From Paraburkholderia sp. UYCP14C (lineage in GTDB: Bacteria; Pseudomonadota; Gammaproteobacteria; Burkholderiales; Burkholderiaceae), in contig NZ_SELS01000006.1 in assembly GCF_004197395.1 (NCBI RefSeq), positions 124,001-188,000 on the forward strand: a stretch of DNA of 64,000 nucleotides, written 5' to 3'. Below the pieces are notes generated by a model. It was given only the letters and a program-made list of their open reading frames with translations, was not told where the DNA came from and searched no databases. Positions 38,734 to 48,175 of the stretch are shown in pieces (the stretch's first letter is position 1; each line of letters begins with the position of its first letter). The translations under genes were made by a program, and so were the position numbers.

Positions 38734-39720
38734 TCACGCGGCAACCGGCGTGTGGCGTTCCCGCTTGCCGGCATGGTGCTTGACGGTCTGCCGGTGCGTG
38801 CCGGACGTCGATCCTGTCCGGTACGATGCGAACTCCACCTTGACGCGATGCGAACGCGCGAGCATCGAATGGTGATGATGCTGCCGGGCGCTTGCGTAAT
38901 AAGAAGGCGGCTCGACGACCGGCGTTTCGTCGCCGTTCAGCCATCGACGTATCGTGACGAGATCGGCGGAGCGCCCCCACGATGTTTTCGAGCCGAGCAG
39001 CGCAATCATCACCTGGCCATTCGGCATCTGCGCATCGACCACGATGCAGCGTCCCGACTCGCGGATATAGCCGGTCTTGGCGACCAGAACGTCCCATTCG
39101 GCGGCTCGGACTACCGGGTCGGTGTTGTGATAGAACCGTGTCCTCGTGCCGATCTCCTCTTCGTAACGGGGAAGTGTGGTGTATTCGCTGATCAACGGAT
39201 AGTGCGCCGCGGCTTGCGCCATCTTCACGACGTCGCGTGCCGTCGAGAGATCGTCCGGCGAAAGCCCGGTTGGATCGTCGAAGCGCGTATTGGCCAGATG
39301 CAGCGCGCGCGCCTTTTCGTTCATCTTCCGGACGAATACGGGCTGGCCGCCCGGGAACGCCCGCGATAGTGCGGACGCCGCGCGATTCTCGGACGACATC
39401 AGCGCAAGGCGCAGCATCTCTCCCCGTTCGAGCGACGCACCGACCGGGATGCGAGACCCTGAGTGCTTGAACCGATCGATGTCGTCATCGGCTACGGTCA
39501 CCGTGTCTCTCAATGACTGGGCGCTGTCCAGCACGACCATCGCCGTCATCAGTTTGGTGAGCGACGCGATCGGCTGGACGTCGTCGGCGTTTTTTTCCAG
39601 CAGGACTTCGCCGCGCCCGACGTCGTAGACGATTGCACTATGTGAATAGAGAAATGGCGTTTCGGCCCAGGCGACGAACGGCGCACAGGCGAGCACTAGC
39701 GCGCTAAGGAAGTTCTTCAT
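38734..39720 (-). CDS. pbpG: D-alanyl-D-alanine endopeptidase (PBP7-like)
   Basis: A periplasmic peptidoglycan hydrolase of the low-molecular-mass PBP class. The 328-residue precursor has a signal peptide ending near AWA-E (residue 19/20). The three penicillin-binding motifs are Ser53-x-x-Lys56 (SLTK), Ser110-Glu-Asn112 (SEN) and Lys215-Thr-Gly217 (KTG). The start ATG 39720 places the signal peptide at the N-terminus. It carries an unusual basic, His-rich tail (residues 275-328, including QHHHH and KHHAGKRERH) beyond the catalytic domain. Confidence 0.92.
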   Translation of the reverse strand: MKNFLSALVLACAPFVAWAETPFLYSHSAIVYDVGRGEVLLEKNADDVQPIASLTKLMTAMVVLDSAQSLRDTVTVADDDIDRFKHSGSRIPVGASLERGEMLRLALMSSENRAASALSRAFPGGQPVFVRKMNEKARALHLANTRFDDPTGLSPDDLSTARDVVKMAQAAAHYPLISEYTTLPRYEEEIGTRTRFYHNTDPVVRAAEWDVLVAKTGYIRESGRCIVVDAQMPNGQVMIALLGSKTSWGRSADLVTIRRWLNGDETPVVEPPSYYASARQHHHHSMLARSHRVKVEFASYRTGSTSGTHRQTVKHHAGKRERHTPVAA

Positions 39721-40057
39721 GGCGTTCACACCCTGGGACAGCAATCAGGCAACGGCGGGGCCAACGTGCAGGACCGTCCGCACCCACTTAACTGTAGTTG
39801 CTAACCGCAGGAATGGGTGTGTGAAAGGGATCATTCGGATCACCGAGACAAGTCGATCTTGCGACGACGGGCTGCAGGCATGAGGTTTGCCGGACATAAC
39901 ATCAGGTCATGGACACTCCAACAATTCCGGCATTGCTGCCGCGAAATTGACTCAATATATTCACTTCGAACACTCGCCTTTCCCGTTCACGTAGTACCGG
40001 GAAAGCGCGCTGCCTGCATGACGTCCACCGCTTCACCCCTGTCGAGGAAATGTCGTG
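39721..40057. other. Divergent promoter region (pbpG / polyamine-type binding protein)
   Basis: 337 bases with no gene. It contains the 17-base motif 39895-39911 shared with the promoter at 49.3 kb, followed by an AT-rich patch CTCAATATATTCAC near 39952, a plausible promoter core. Confidence 0.5.
39895..39911 (+). promoter_or_regulatory. Shared 17-base motif, copy 1 (candidate LysR site)
   Basis: CATAACATCAGGTCATG occurs here, 147 bases upstream of the binding-protein gene, and identically at 49339-49355 in front of the LysR gene. It is an imperfect dyad (CATAAC/GTCATG). Its two sites bracket the two transcription units of one transport and oxidation locus. Confidence 0.55.
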
Positions 40058-41119
40058 ATGAAGACTGCAAGGTTCCGCTGTTCGAGTTTGCCGCTGCGCC
40101 CGCTGGCCATGACATTGCTGTTCACCATCGCGGGCGCCGCGCCCGCCTTCGCGGCGGGCAAGATCACTTTCGTATCGCAGGGGGGCGCCTATCAGGAAGC
40201 CCAGACCAAAGCGATTCTCGACCCGGCGGCGAAGCAGCTCGGCATCACCATCAACCAGGACAGCATTCCCGATGCGTGGCCACAGATCAAGGCACAGGGC
40301 GAAACCGCCAAGCCGGTCTGGGACGTAGTCGATACCCCAACCGCCAACTGTCTGCGCGGCGGCCGCGCGGGCTTGCTGGAAAAGCTCGACTTCTCGAAGC
40401 TTCCCAACGCGGCGAGCGTGCCCGAAAAGTACCGCACGCCCTATTCCGTCGCGTACGAGTTCTACTCGACGGTCATCGGCTATAACAAGAAAACGCTGAA
40501 GAAAGTGCCGCAAAGCTGGAAGGACTTCTGGGACGTGAAGAACTTCCCCGGCACGCGCGCGCTGCGCAACGATCCCGTGACCGTGCTCGAAGCCGCCCTG
40601 CTCGCGGACGGCGTGCCGCGCAACAAGCTGTATCCGCTGGACGTCGATCGCGCGTTCAGGAAGCTCGAGCAGATCAAGCCGGACATTACCGTGTGGTGGA
40701 CATCGGGCGGCCAGTCCGCGCAATTGCTGCATGACGGCGAAGTCGACATGGCGATGATCTGGAACGGGCGCGCGAGCGCCGTGATGAAGGACGATCCGGA
40801 CATCGGCTTCACGTATAACGACGGCATTCTGCAAAACACCCAATTGTGCGTGCTCAAGAACGCGCCGAATCTGAACGATGCGATGCGCTTCATCAATGCG
40901 GCGCTGTCGCCGGATTTGCAGGCCAATCTGCCGCTGTTTATCGATTACGGTCCGGGCAATCCGGCTGCGTTCAACACCGGCAAGATCTCCGAAAAGCGCG
41001 CGGCCGAACTGCCGAGTTCGCCGGCCAACGCGGCGAAGCAGGCACTGATGGCGGAAGAATGGTGGGCATCGGAGCCGGGCATTCAGGCGAAGGCGCGCTG
41101 GCTCAAGTTCATGCAGTAA
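40058..41119 (+). CDS. ABC transporter substrate-binding protein (PotD/spermidine-putrescine type)
   Basis: The 353-residue periplasmic receptor. The signal peptide core LAMTLLFTIAGAAPAFA precedes AGKITFVSQGGAYQEAQTKA, the start of mature PotD/PotF-like proteins. The ligand region includes DVVDTPTANCLRGGRAGLLE and VVWWTSGGQ-like residues (ITVWWTSGGQSAQLLHDGEV). A GTG at 40055 just upstream is an alternative start; GAGG lies at 40044. The matching ATPase and permeases are encoded 3-9 kb downstream on the other strand. Confidence 0.88.
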   Translation: MKTARFRCSSLPLRPLAMTLLFTIAGAAPAFAAGKITFVSQGGAYQEAQTKAILDPAAKQLGITINQDSIPDAWPQIKAQGETAKPVWDVVDTPTANCLRGGRAGLLEKLDFSKLPNAASVPEKYRTPYSVAYEFYSTVIGYNKKTLKKVPQSWKDFWDVKNFPGTRALRNDPVTVLEAALLADGVPRNKLYPLDVDRAFRKLEQIKPDITVWWTSGGQSAQLLHDGEVDMAMIWNGRASAVMKDDPDIGFTYNDGILQNTQLCVLKNAPNLNDAMRFINAALSPDLQANLPLFIDYGPGNPAAFNTGKISEKRAAELPSSPANAAKQALMAEEWWASEPGIQAKARWLKFMQ

Positions 41120-41167
41120 CGCACCGCTCTTTTCACCTCGTTCCTGACGTGCCGCGCATCGTCTGAC

Positions 41168-42871
41168 ATGTGCGGCTCACTCCATCCAGACGTGTTCGAC
41201 TATCTGATCCTCGGCGGCGGCTCGGCGGGATGCGTGCTGGCCGCGCGTTTGTCGGAAGATGCGGGCGTGAAGGTTTGCCTCGTGGAAGCAGGCCGCGATA
41301 TCTCCGCGCATACGATGCCCGATGCGATCCGCAGCCGCTATCCGGGACGCGCGTATCTGGATACGCGCAACATCTGGCAGCAGTTGAAGGCGCGCATGAG
41401 CGCGAGCGCCGCCGTGCGCAGTTATGAACAGGCGCGTCTGCTGGGCGGCGGCTCCGCCGTCAACGCGCTGATGGCCAATCGCGGCGCGCCGGCCGATTAC
41501 GACGAATGGGAGGCGCTCGGTGCGTCGGGTTGGAACTGGGAGTCGTGTCTGCCCTACTTCCGCAAGCTCGAAACCGACTGCGATTTCCGCGGCCCGGGTC
41601 ACGGCGGCGACGGGCCTTTGCGCATACAGCGTACGAAGTGGCCGCGTATCTCGCCCTTCGTGCGCGCCGTCCTGGAGACGCTCGGCAAGAACGGCTACGC
41701 GCTTCATGACGACCAGAACGGCCCGTGGGAAGACGGTACGTTCATCGGGTCGATCGCGGTAAGCGCGCAAGGCGAGCGCATTCCCACTTCCGTCTGCTAT
41801 CTCGACGATGCCACGCGTGCCCGCCCCAATCTTTCGATACGCACCGGCGAAGTCGTCGAACGCATTCTGTTCGATGGGCGCGTAGCGATCGGCGCGCGCA
41901 TCGTGCGTGCCGACGGTACGCGTGAGGACGTGAAGGCGCGGCGCGTGATCGTGTCGTCCGGCGCGATTCATAGCCCCGCCTTGCTGATGCGCAGCGGCAT
42001 TGGTCCGGCCGATGAACTCGCGGCCCATCGCATCGACGTCGTCGCGGATTGCGAGGGCGTGGGGCGCAATCTGATGGAGCATCCATCGATAGCGGTGTCC
42101 GCGTTTCTGCCGCGCGGCGCACGCGCGCCGTTTCCCGACGAGCATCATGAGCAGGCGATCGTGCGTTTCTCGTCGGCGCTGCAGGGCACCGTGCCCGGCG
42201 ACATGCACGGCGCGATTCTGTCGCGCTCGGGATGGCACTCGGTGGGCCGTCGGCTCGGGACCCTCTTCTTCTGGGTCAACAAGTCGTATTCGCGCGGCCG
42301 CGTGACGCTTGCTTCGTCCAGCGTATTCGATGAGCCGAAAGTCGATTTCGCCATGCTGTCCGATGTGCGCGACCTCGAACGGCTCAAGCTCGCGCTGCGC
42401 TTCGGCGCGGCGACGCTGGCCTCGCCTGCGATGGCGGGGCGTCGCGATGTGATCTTCCCGTCGAGCTATTCGCCGCGGGTGGCGGCGGTGGCGGTGCCCG
42501 GCATGTGGAACGCGGTGCAGCGCGGCTTGCTGAGCGGCTTGCTGGAGGTTTCCGGGCCTTGGCGGGGCCGCTTGATCAAACGTGTCGTGACGCAAGGTGT
42601 GACGCTCGCCGCGCTGCTGGACGATGATCGTGCGATGACGGATTTCGTCAGGCGTTCGGTCGGCGGGACATGGCATCCGTCGGGAACGTGCCGCATGGGT
42701 TCGGCCAGTGATCCGCTCGCGGTGACGGATTCAGATGGCGCGGTGCATGGCGTGGAAGGCCTGTATGTGTGCGATGCCTCGCTGATGCCGTCCATTCCGT
42801 GCGCGAACACGAGTGTACCGACGATCATGATCGCGGAACGGGTAGCGGATCTACTGCGTCGCCACGCATGA
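41168..42871 (+). CDS. GMC family FAD oxidoreductase (choline dehydrogenase-like)
   Basis: A 567-residue flavoprotein that oxidises an alcohol to an aldehyde (family knowledge). It has the FAD motif LILGGGSAGCVLAARLSE (GGGSAG at 16-21), GMC signature 1 LLGGGSAVNALMANRGAP, signature 2 SSGAIHSPALLMRSGIGP, and the C-terminal catalytic-His region WHPSGTCRMGSASDPLAVTD. It follows the binding-protein gene by 48 bases. An aldehyde dehydrogenase gene ends 21 bases away on the other strand, a natural partner for the next oxidation. Confidence 0.92.
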   Translation: MCGSLHPDVFDYLILGGGSAGCVLAARLSEDAGVKVCLVEAGRDISAHTMPDAIRSRYPGRAYLDTRNIWQQLKARMSASAAVRSYEQARLLGGGSAVNALMANRGAPADYDEWEALGASGWNWESCLPYFRKLETDCDFRGPGHGGDGPLRIQRTKWPRISPFVRAVLETLGKNGYALHDDQNGPWEDGTFIGSIAVSAQGERIPTSVCYLDDATRARPNLSIRTGEVVERILFDGRVAIGARIVRADGTREDVKARRVIVSSGAIHSPALLMRSGIGPADELAAHRIDVVADCEGVGRNLMEHPSIAVSAFLPRGARAPFPDEHHEQAIVRFSSALQGTVPGDMHGAILSRSGWHSVGRRLGTLFFWVNKSYSRGRVTLASSSVFDEPKVDFAMLSDVRDLERLKLALRFGAATLASPAMAGRRDVIFPSSYSPRVAAVAVPGMWNAVQRGLLSGLLEVSGPWRGRLIKRVVTQGVTLAALLDDDRAMTDFVRRSVGGTWHPSGTCRMGSASDPLAVTDSDGAVHGVEGLYVCDASLMPSIPCANTSVPTIMIAERVADLLRRHA

Positions 42872-42892
42872 AGCCGTGGCGCGCCCCGCTCG

Positions 42893-44320
42893 TCACTCGC
42901 CGTAACCGACGATCCCCTTGACCTCCAGAAACGCCTCCAGGCCCCACTCGCCGTACTCGCGTCCGTTGCCGGACTGCTTGTATCCGCCAAATGGCGATGC
43001 CGGGTCCCACGCGGGGTAGTTCACATACACGCTTCCCGCGCGCATTTGCAGGGCCACGCGCCGCGCCCGTTCCTGATCCTTCGATTGCACGTAGGCAGCC
43101 AGCCCGAACGGCGTATCGTTCGCGATCGCCACCGCTTGCGCTTCGTCGCGATACGGCATGATCGCCAGCACCGGCCCGAAGATTTCCTCTCGCGCGATGG
43201 TCATCGCAGGACTCACATTGGAGAACACGGTTGGCTTGACGAAGTAGCCGCGCTCGAGACCATCGGGCCTTCCAGGGCCGCCCGCGACCAGCGTAGCGCC
43301 CTCCTCGATACCCCTCCCGATCAGCCGCTGCACGCGCCCAAACTGCACGTCGCTGACAACCGGGCCCATCGTCGTGTCGGCGCCGTCCCAAGGTCCCACG
43401 CGCTGCGACCGGGCGACCCGCGCGGCGATCCGCGCCGCTTCATCGTGACGCGAGGCCGGCACCAGCATGCGTGTGGGCGCATTGCACGACTGGCCGCTGT
43501 TGCTGAAGCACGAAAGCACGCCCGATGTGACCGCCGCTTCGAAATCGACATCGTCGAGCAGGATGTTGGCCGACTTGCCGCCGAGCTCCTGATGCACGCG
43601 CTTGACCGTCGGCGCCGCGAGCCTGGCAATCTCGATACCCGCGCGCGTGGAACCGGTAAAGGACACCATCTCGACATCGGGATGCGCCGCGAGCGCCGCG
43701 CCGACCGTCGGGCCATCGCCATTCACGAGATTGAAGACGCCTTTGGGCACGCCGGCTGCGTCGATGATTTCCGCGAACAGCACCGCGTTCATCGGCGACA
43801 CTTCGCTCGGCTTGAGCACCATCGTGCAGCCCGCCGCGAGCGCGGGCGCCACCTTGCAGACGATCTGGTTGATCGGCCAGTTCCAGGGCGTGATGAGCGC
43901 GGCCACGCCCACCGGCTCATGATTGACGAGCGTCGTGCCCTTGCGGCGTTGCCAGCGAAACTGCGCGCAGGCGCGCAGGGTTTCCTCGAGATGGCGCTTG
44001 CCGAGCGCCGCCTGCCACGCGCGCGACAACTGCGCCGGCGCGCCGATCTCGCGCGAGATGATCGCAGCCATCTCGTCATAACGTTGCAGATAGATCGAGA
44101 GGATCCGTTCGAGCAACGCAACCCGCTCCTGCACGCCGGTTTGCGAGAACCCGATGAAAGCGCGCCGTGCCGCCGCGACTGCGCGGTCTACGTCGAGCGT
44201 ATCGCCGAGCGCGACCTCGCCCAGCGATTCCTCCGTGCAAGGATCGATCACGGCCAGCCGCGCGGTGCCCGACGGCTCGACCCACTCGCCATCGATATAG
44301 AACTGCTGCAGATGTTGCAT
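42893..44320 (-). CDS. Aldehyde dehydrogenase family protein
   Basis: A 475-residue NAD(P)-dependent dehydrogenase. Catalytic Cys279 lies in NSGQSCNAPTRM, Glu245 in QELGGKSANILL and the oxyanion Asn147 in ITPWNWPINQ. The start at 44320 (MQHLQQFYIDGEWVEPSG) follows a GAGC-type site; longer starts give non-family sequence. It is the last gene of the operon that begins with the ATPase at 49252, and would oxidise an aminoaldehyde or the GMC product to the acid. Confidence 0.93.
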   Translation of the reverse strand: MQHLQQFYIDGEWVEPSGTARLAVIDPCTEESLGEVALGDTLDVDRAVAAARRAFIGFSQTGVQERVALLERILSIYLQRYDEMAAIISREIGAPAQLSRAWQAALGKRHLEETLRACAQFRWQRRKGTTLVNHEPVGVAALITPWNWPINQIVCKVAPALAAGCTMVLKPSEVSPMNAVLFAEIIDAAGVPKGVFNLVNGDGPTVGAALAAHPDVEMVSFTGSTRAGIEIARLAAPTVKRVHQELGGKSANILLDDVDFEAAVTSGVLSCFSNSGQSCNAPTRMLVPASRHDEAARIAARVARSQRVGPWDGADTTMGPVVSDVQFGRVQRLIGRGIEEGATLVAGGPGRPDGLERGYFVKPTVFSNVSPAMTIAREEIFGPVLAIMPYRDEAQAVAIANDTPFGLAAYVQSKDQERARRVALQMRAGSVYVNYPAWDPASPFGGYKQSGNGREYGEWGLEAFLEVKGIVGYGE

Positions 44321-44340
44321 CAATGCTCGCTCCAGAAAGG

Positions 44341-45147
44341 TCAGGCGCGCGCCGCCGAAGCAGAGCGCCGGCTCACGACGACGATCAGCACGAGGCACAG
44401 CGTAATGGCCGTGAGCATCGTGCTGATCGCGGCGATGGTCGGGTCGATCTCGTCGCGCAAGGTGACGAACATGCGCCGCGTGAGCGTCTGATTGTTGCCG
44501 CCCGAGACGAACAGCGCGACGACGGTTTCATCGAGCGCCTGAATAAAAACGAAGACCATGGCCGCGATGACGCTCGCCTTGATCTGCGGCAGCGTCACCG
44601 TCATGAAGGCTCGCAAGCGATTCATGCCGAGGCTGCGCGCGACCATTTCCTGCGTGCGGTCGAAGGTGCGCAGATCGGCGCCGACGGAAATCAGCACGTA
44701 CGGCAGGCCAAGCATCGTGTCCGCGACGATCAGGCCGCTCAACGTGTTCACATAGCCCGCCTGCGTATAGACGAAGAACACGCCCACCGCGACGATGATG
44801 ATCGGCACCATCAGCGGCAGCATCAGCAGCGTGCGCAGGTAGCGCATCGACCAGTGCGAGCCGTTCTGGATGCCGTAAGCCGCCATGATGCCGAGCGGCG
44901 TTGCGAGCAGCGCGGCACACGTCGACGCGACGAAGGTCGTTCTGGCGGCGTCGATCCACTCGGGGTTGTCGAAAAACGCGTGATACCAGCGCAATGAATA
45001 GCCCGGCGGCGGGAACGTCAGAAAGCGCGCATCGGAGAACGACAGCGGCACGACGATGACCACCGGCAGCATCAGAAACGCGAGGATCAGCATCACCGAC
45101 GCGCCCAGCGTCACGCGTCCGAACGAAAGTTGGTTATTCGTCTGCAT
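44341..45147 (-). CDS. ABC transporter permease (PotC type)
   Basis: A 268-residue permease with six predicted helices. Typical segments are VMLILAFLMLPVVIVVPLSF and RSLGMNRLRAFMTVTLPQIK, the ATPase-contact loop. ATG 45147 shares a base with the stop of the partner permease (TGATG). It ends 20 bases before the aldehyde dehydrogenase start. Confidence 0.92.
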   Translation of the reverse strand: MQTNNQLSFGRVTLGASVMLILAFLMLPVVIVVPLSFSDARFLTFPPPGYSLRWYHAFFDNPEWIDAARTTFVASTCAALLATPLGIMAAYGIQNGSHWSMRYLRTLLMLPLMVPIIIVAVGVFFVYTQAGYVNTLSGLIVADTMLGLPYVLISVGADLRTFDRTQEMVARSLGMNRLRAFMTVTLPQIKASVIAAMVFVFIQALDETVVALFVSGGNNQTLTRRMFVTLRDEIDPTIAAISTMLTAITLCLVLIVVVSRRSASAARA

Positions 45148-46055
45148 CAATTCGCCCCCAGCGTTTTTTCGAGCGGAATCACACGGCTCACCGCATAGAA
45201 GATCGCGAACACGCAGATCAGCAACGCCACGCTCACCGCGCTCGCCGCGCCCCAGCTGTTGTAGATCTCGACGTTGCGGCTGACGATCATCGACACCATC
45301 ATCGACTTGCCGCCGCCCATCAGCTCAGGCGTAATGTAGAAGCCGAGGCACAGCACGAACACCAGCGTCACGCCGGCGAGCACGCCGCTCATCGACAACG
45401 GCAGGAACACGCGCAGGAACACATGCAGGGGCGAGCCGCCGAGGCTCGCGCCGGCTTGCGCCAGGTTCGCGGGGATCTTCTGCATCGCGGAATACAGCGG
45501 CAGCACCATGAACGGCAACAGGATATGCACCATTGCAATGACCGTGCCGAACTGGTTGTACGAAAGCTGCAACGGCCGGTCGATCAAACCCAGCCCGAGC
45601 AGCGCCTTGTTGATGAGACCGGTGCGCTGCAAAAGCACGAGCCAGGCGTACGTGCGCACGAGCACGCTGGTCCAGAACGGCAGGATCACCATGCCGAGCA
45701 CGAGTGCGCTCCAGCGCGGCGAGATGGACGCGGCAAAATACGCCACCGGATAGCCGAGCAGCAAGGTCACGACCGTCACGATGAAGCTGAGCTTGAACGT
45801 CAGCAGGAACGTGTCGAGATAGGCGCCCGTGAAGACGCGCCGATAATTGACCAGCGTGAAGGCGCCGTCGTGATAGATGGACTGCCACGAGAGCCACGCG
45901 AGCGGCACCACCAGCAGCACCACGATCGTCAGTAGCGCGGGCGCCATCAGCAGCAGCATCGTGCGATCTTCGCGCCGCTGATGGCGCACCGCAGGATCGA
46001 TGGTGGCGGCGCGCAGCATGGTCGGGTCTTGAAGCATCCGTTTGGCTGTCGTCAT
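45147..46055 (-). CDS. ABC transporter permease (PotB type)
   Basis: A 302-residue permease. Helices begin at LLLMAPALLTIVVLLVVPLA, and the contact loop is NLAQAGASLGGSPLHVFLRV. Its ATG directly follows the TGA of the FAD oxidoreductase gene, so the operon is translationally coupled. It pairs with the PotC-type permease to form the channel for the spermidine/putrescine-type importer. Confidence 0.92.
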   Translation of the reverse strand: MTTAKRMLQDPTMLRAATIDPAVRHQRREDRTMLLLMAPALLTIVVLLVVPLAWLSWQSIYHDGAFTLVNYRRVFTGAYLDTFLLTFKLSFIVTVVTLLLGYPVAYFAASISPRWSALVLGMVILPFWTSVLVRTYAWLVLLQRTGLINKALLGLGLIDRPLQLSYNQFGTVIAMVHILLPFMVLPLYSAMQKIPANLAQAGASLGGSPLHVFLRVFLPLSMSGVLAGVTLVFVLCLGFYITPELMGGGKSMMVSMIVSRNVEIYNSWGAASAVSVALLICVFAIFYAVSRVIPLEKTLGAN

Positions 46056-47390
46056 TCATGCACCCACGGCGTCGAGAAATTGATACCACGCAGCGACGAG
46101 CCTGACGCCCGGCGCACGCAGCGCGTGAAATGGCACGGGCCGCAGCCCGTCCTGCGCGAGCATCGCGAGTTCGGGCTTTTCGCCCAGCGCCAGCGCCGCC
46201 GCGTGCTGGCCGACGAGGCTCGCCATCGCCACGCCCGCGCCGTTGTAGCCGAGACAGAAAGTCGTCCTGGCGTCGCTGCGGCCAACGTGCGGCAGCGCGT
46301 TGAAAGTCATGCCGACATAGCCCGACCAGCGGTATTGCACCGGCACGTGCTTCAGGTCGGGAAACAGCGCGACCATTGCGCGTTGCAGCGCATCGAAGCC
46401 CGTCGGCTCCCCTTCCTTGCCGAACGCGTCGCGGCCGCCGAACAGCATGCGGCCATCGACCTTGCGGAACCACTTCATCATGCGGCGCGTTTCGGTGTAG
46501 CTGCGCCGATTGACCATCAGACGCGCATCGAGCTCGGGCGGCAGCGGCGCGGTCGCGATCATCGCGCTTCTGAACGGCACGAGTTCGCGGTGGTACGGCG
46601 ACGTCGCATCGGTCAGGTTCGAGTACGCGTTGGTCGCGACGATCACCTGGTTAGCGCGCACCGTCCCGCCTGGCGCGACCAGCAGAACGCGCCCGTCGTC
46701 CGCCCGCTTCATGTCGATGACCGGCGTCGCCTCGTAGACCGGCACACCTCGCGCCGTCACGCCCGCCGCGAGGCCGCGCACGTATTCGAGCGGCAGGATG
46801 GTGCCCGAATCGGCGCTCAGCACACCGCCGACGAAACCCTTCGATCCCGTTTCGTGCTCGACCTGCGCACGCGTGAGCACGCTCATCGAGGTGTCCTTGA
46901 GCGTGTTGCGCACCCAGTCCGCTTCCGCGCAGATCGATGCCAGCGCGCGCCCGGTATGTGCGCAACGCAGGCTGCCCGTAGGTTCGAAGCGCGCGCGCTC
47001 GAGCCGGAACTCGTCGATCAGGGACTCGACCGCGCGCACCCCGTCATGCGCGAGCCGGTGCATCTGTCTGGCGACGTCCAGCCCATGCGAGCTCGCGATC
47101 GACGGGAACGACAGCCGGAACTTGGACGACACCACGCCGCCATTGCGTCCGCTCGCGCCCCAGCCGACCGGATTCGCGTCGAGCACCGCGCAGTCCACGC
47201 CGCGCTGCTGCAGCGCATGAGCGGCGCTCAGCCCCGAATAGCCCGCGCCGATGATCGCCACTTCCACGTCGAGATCGCGGGCGAGCGGCGCGCCGGTACT
47301 GACCGGCGCGTCCATCGTCGGCAAGCGCGCGGCCATCGCTCGCCACAGCGATTCGGCATGCGGGCCCGGTGAGTTGGTCGGCGCGTGCAT
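46056..47390 (-). CDS. FAD-dependent amine oxidoreductase (PuuB/DAO family)
   Basis: A 444-residue flavoprotein of the DAO family, most like gamma-glutamylputrescine oxidase. The FAD motif VAIIGAGYSGLSAAHALQQR (residues 45-64) is followed by GASGRNGGVVSSKFRLSFP. Other marks are ANQVIVATNAYSNL and VQYRWSGYVGMTFNALPHVG near the C-terminus. With the aldehyde dehydrogenase and polyamine-type importer it suggests oxidative removal of an amine group from an imported amine. The exact amine is not shown by the sequence. Confidence 0.9.
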   Translation of the reverse strand: MHAPTNSPGPHAESLWRAMAARLPTMDAPVSTGAPLARDLDVEVAIIGAGYSGLSAAHALQQRGVDCAVLDANPVGWGASGRNGGVVSSKFRLSFPSIASSHGLDVARQMHRLAHDGVRAVESLIDEFRLERARFEPTGSLRCAHTGRALASICAEADWVRNTLKDTSMSVLTRAQVEHETGSKGFVGGVLSADSGTILPLEYVRGLAAGVTARGVPVYEATPVIDMKRADDGRVLLVAPGGTVRANQVIVATNAYSNLTDATSPYHRELVPFRSAMIATAPLPPELDARLMVNRRSYTETRRMMKWFRKVDGRMLFGGRDAFGKEGEPTGFDALQRAMVALFPDLKHVPVQYRWSGYVGMTFNALPHVGRSDARTTFCLGYNGAGVAMASLVGQHAAALALGEKPELAMLAQDGLRPVPFHALRAPGVRLVAAWYQFLDAVGA

Positions 47391-47392
47391 CG

Positions 47393-48106
47393 TCAGGCCG
47401 CGACGCGCAGCTCGTCGTCCACGGCGTCCGCGAGGCCAGCGAGCGTCGCGAACTTCCAGGTCGGCGTCGTGAAGTTGTCAGGCGTGGGCGTGGCGCCGTA
47501 GCCCTTCATGCCCTGACGGCGCTCGATCCAGCATGTCGCGTAGCCGAGTTTCGTCGCGATGCCGATGTCGTGATACTGGCTCTGCGCCGTGTGCAGAATC
47601 TCGCTGAACTTGTAGCCGAAGGCCGCCTGGCGTCCGCGGTTATACGCGAAGAATTGCGGGTCCGGTTTGGCGACGCCGGTTTCATCGCAGCACACGGTGT
47701 CGTCGAAAGGATCGCCGAGCGTGTGCGCATAGGCCGACAGCGCGACGCGGTCCGCGTTGGTCATCGCGACCAGGCGAAAGTGCTTGCGCAGACGCTTCAA
47801 TGCGGCGACGGAATCCTCGAACGCGGGCCAGTCGAGCACGTCTCGCTGGAACGCGGCGGCGGAACCGGCATTGTCGGGCAGGCCGAGCTTGTTCGCGAGA
47901 TGCAGGTAGACGTTCGCCATTTCATGACTGGAACGGCCATAGAACTTCGCGCGGCCTTCCATGTACGGTCCGAAGATCTGGTCGTCGCTCAGGTCTTGCG
48001 CCTTCGGACCGCCAAGGCGGCGCACGGAATCGAGCACGCCCGCCTCGAAGTTGATCAGCGTGCCGACGACATCGAACGTCAGGACCTTGAAATCGGTGAG
48101 CTTCAT
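47393..48106 (-). CDS. HAD-superfamily hydrolase (haloacid dehalogenase type II-like)
   Basis: A 237-residue HAD protein starting MKLTDFKVLTFDVVGTLINF, with nucleophile Asp12 in FDVVGT. Other motifs are LVAMTNADRV (motif II) and GVAKPDPQFFAYN (motif III Lys). Lacking the usual second Asp of phosphatases (D-x-D), it resembles L-2-haloacid dehalogenases. It is two bases from the FAD oxidoreductase start and is part of the operon; its role there is unclear. Confidence 0.85.
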   Translation of the reverse strand: MKLTDFKVLTFDVVGTLINFEAGVLDSVRRLGGPKAQDLSDDQIFGPYMEGRAKFYGRSSHEMANVYLHLANKLGLPDNAGSAAAFQRDVLDWPAFEDSVAALKRLRKHFRLVAMTNADRVALSAYAHTLGDPFDDTVCCDETGVAKPDPQFFAYNRGRQAAFGYKFSEILHTAQSQYHDIGIATKLGYATCWIERRQGMKGYGATPTPDNFTTPTWKFATLAGLADAVDDELRVAA

Positions 48107-48175
48107 TGCTTCATCCTCTACGGTTGCGTATTTGCGTTTGCGTCGAAATCGCCCGTGCACAGGCGGGGAATGAAC

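Noticed and set aside
41177-42676. Long minus-strand frame opposite the GMC oxidoreductase
   Set aside because: Antisense of a gene with all GMC signatures; no motif of its own.
45981-47372. Plus-strand frame opposite the PuuB-like gene
   Set aside because: Arg/His-rich antisense product only.
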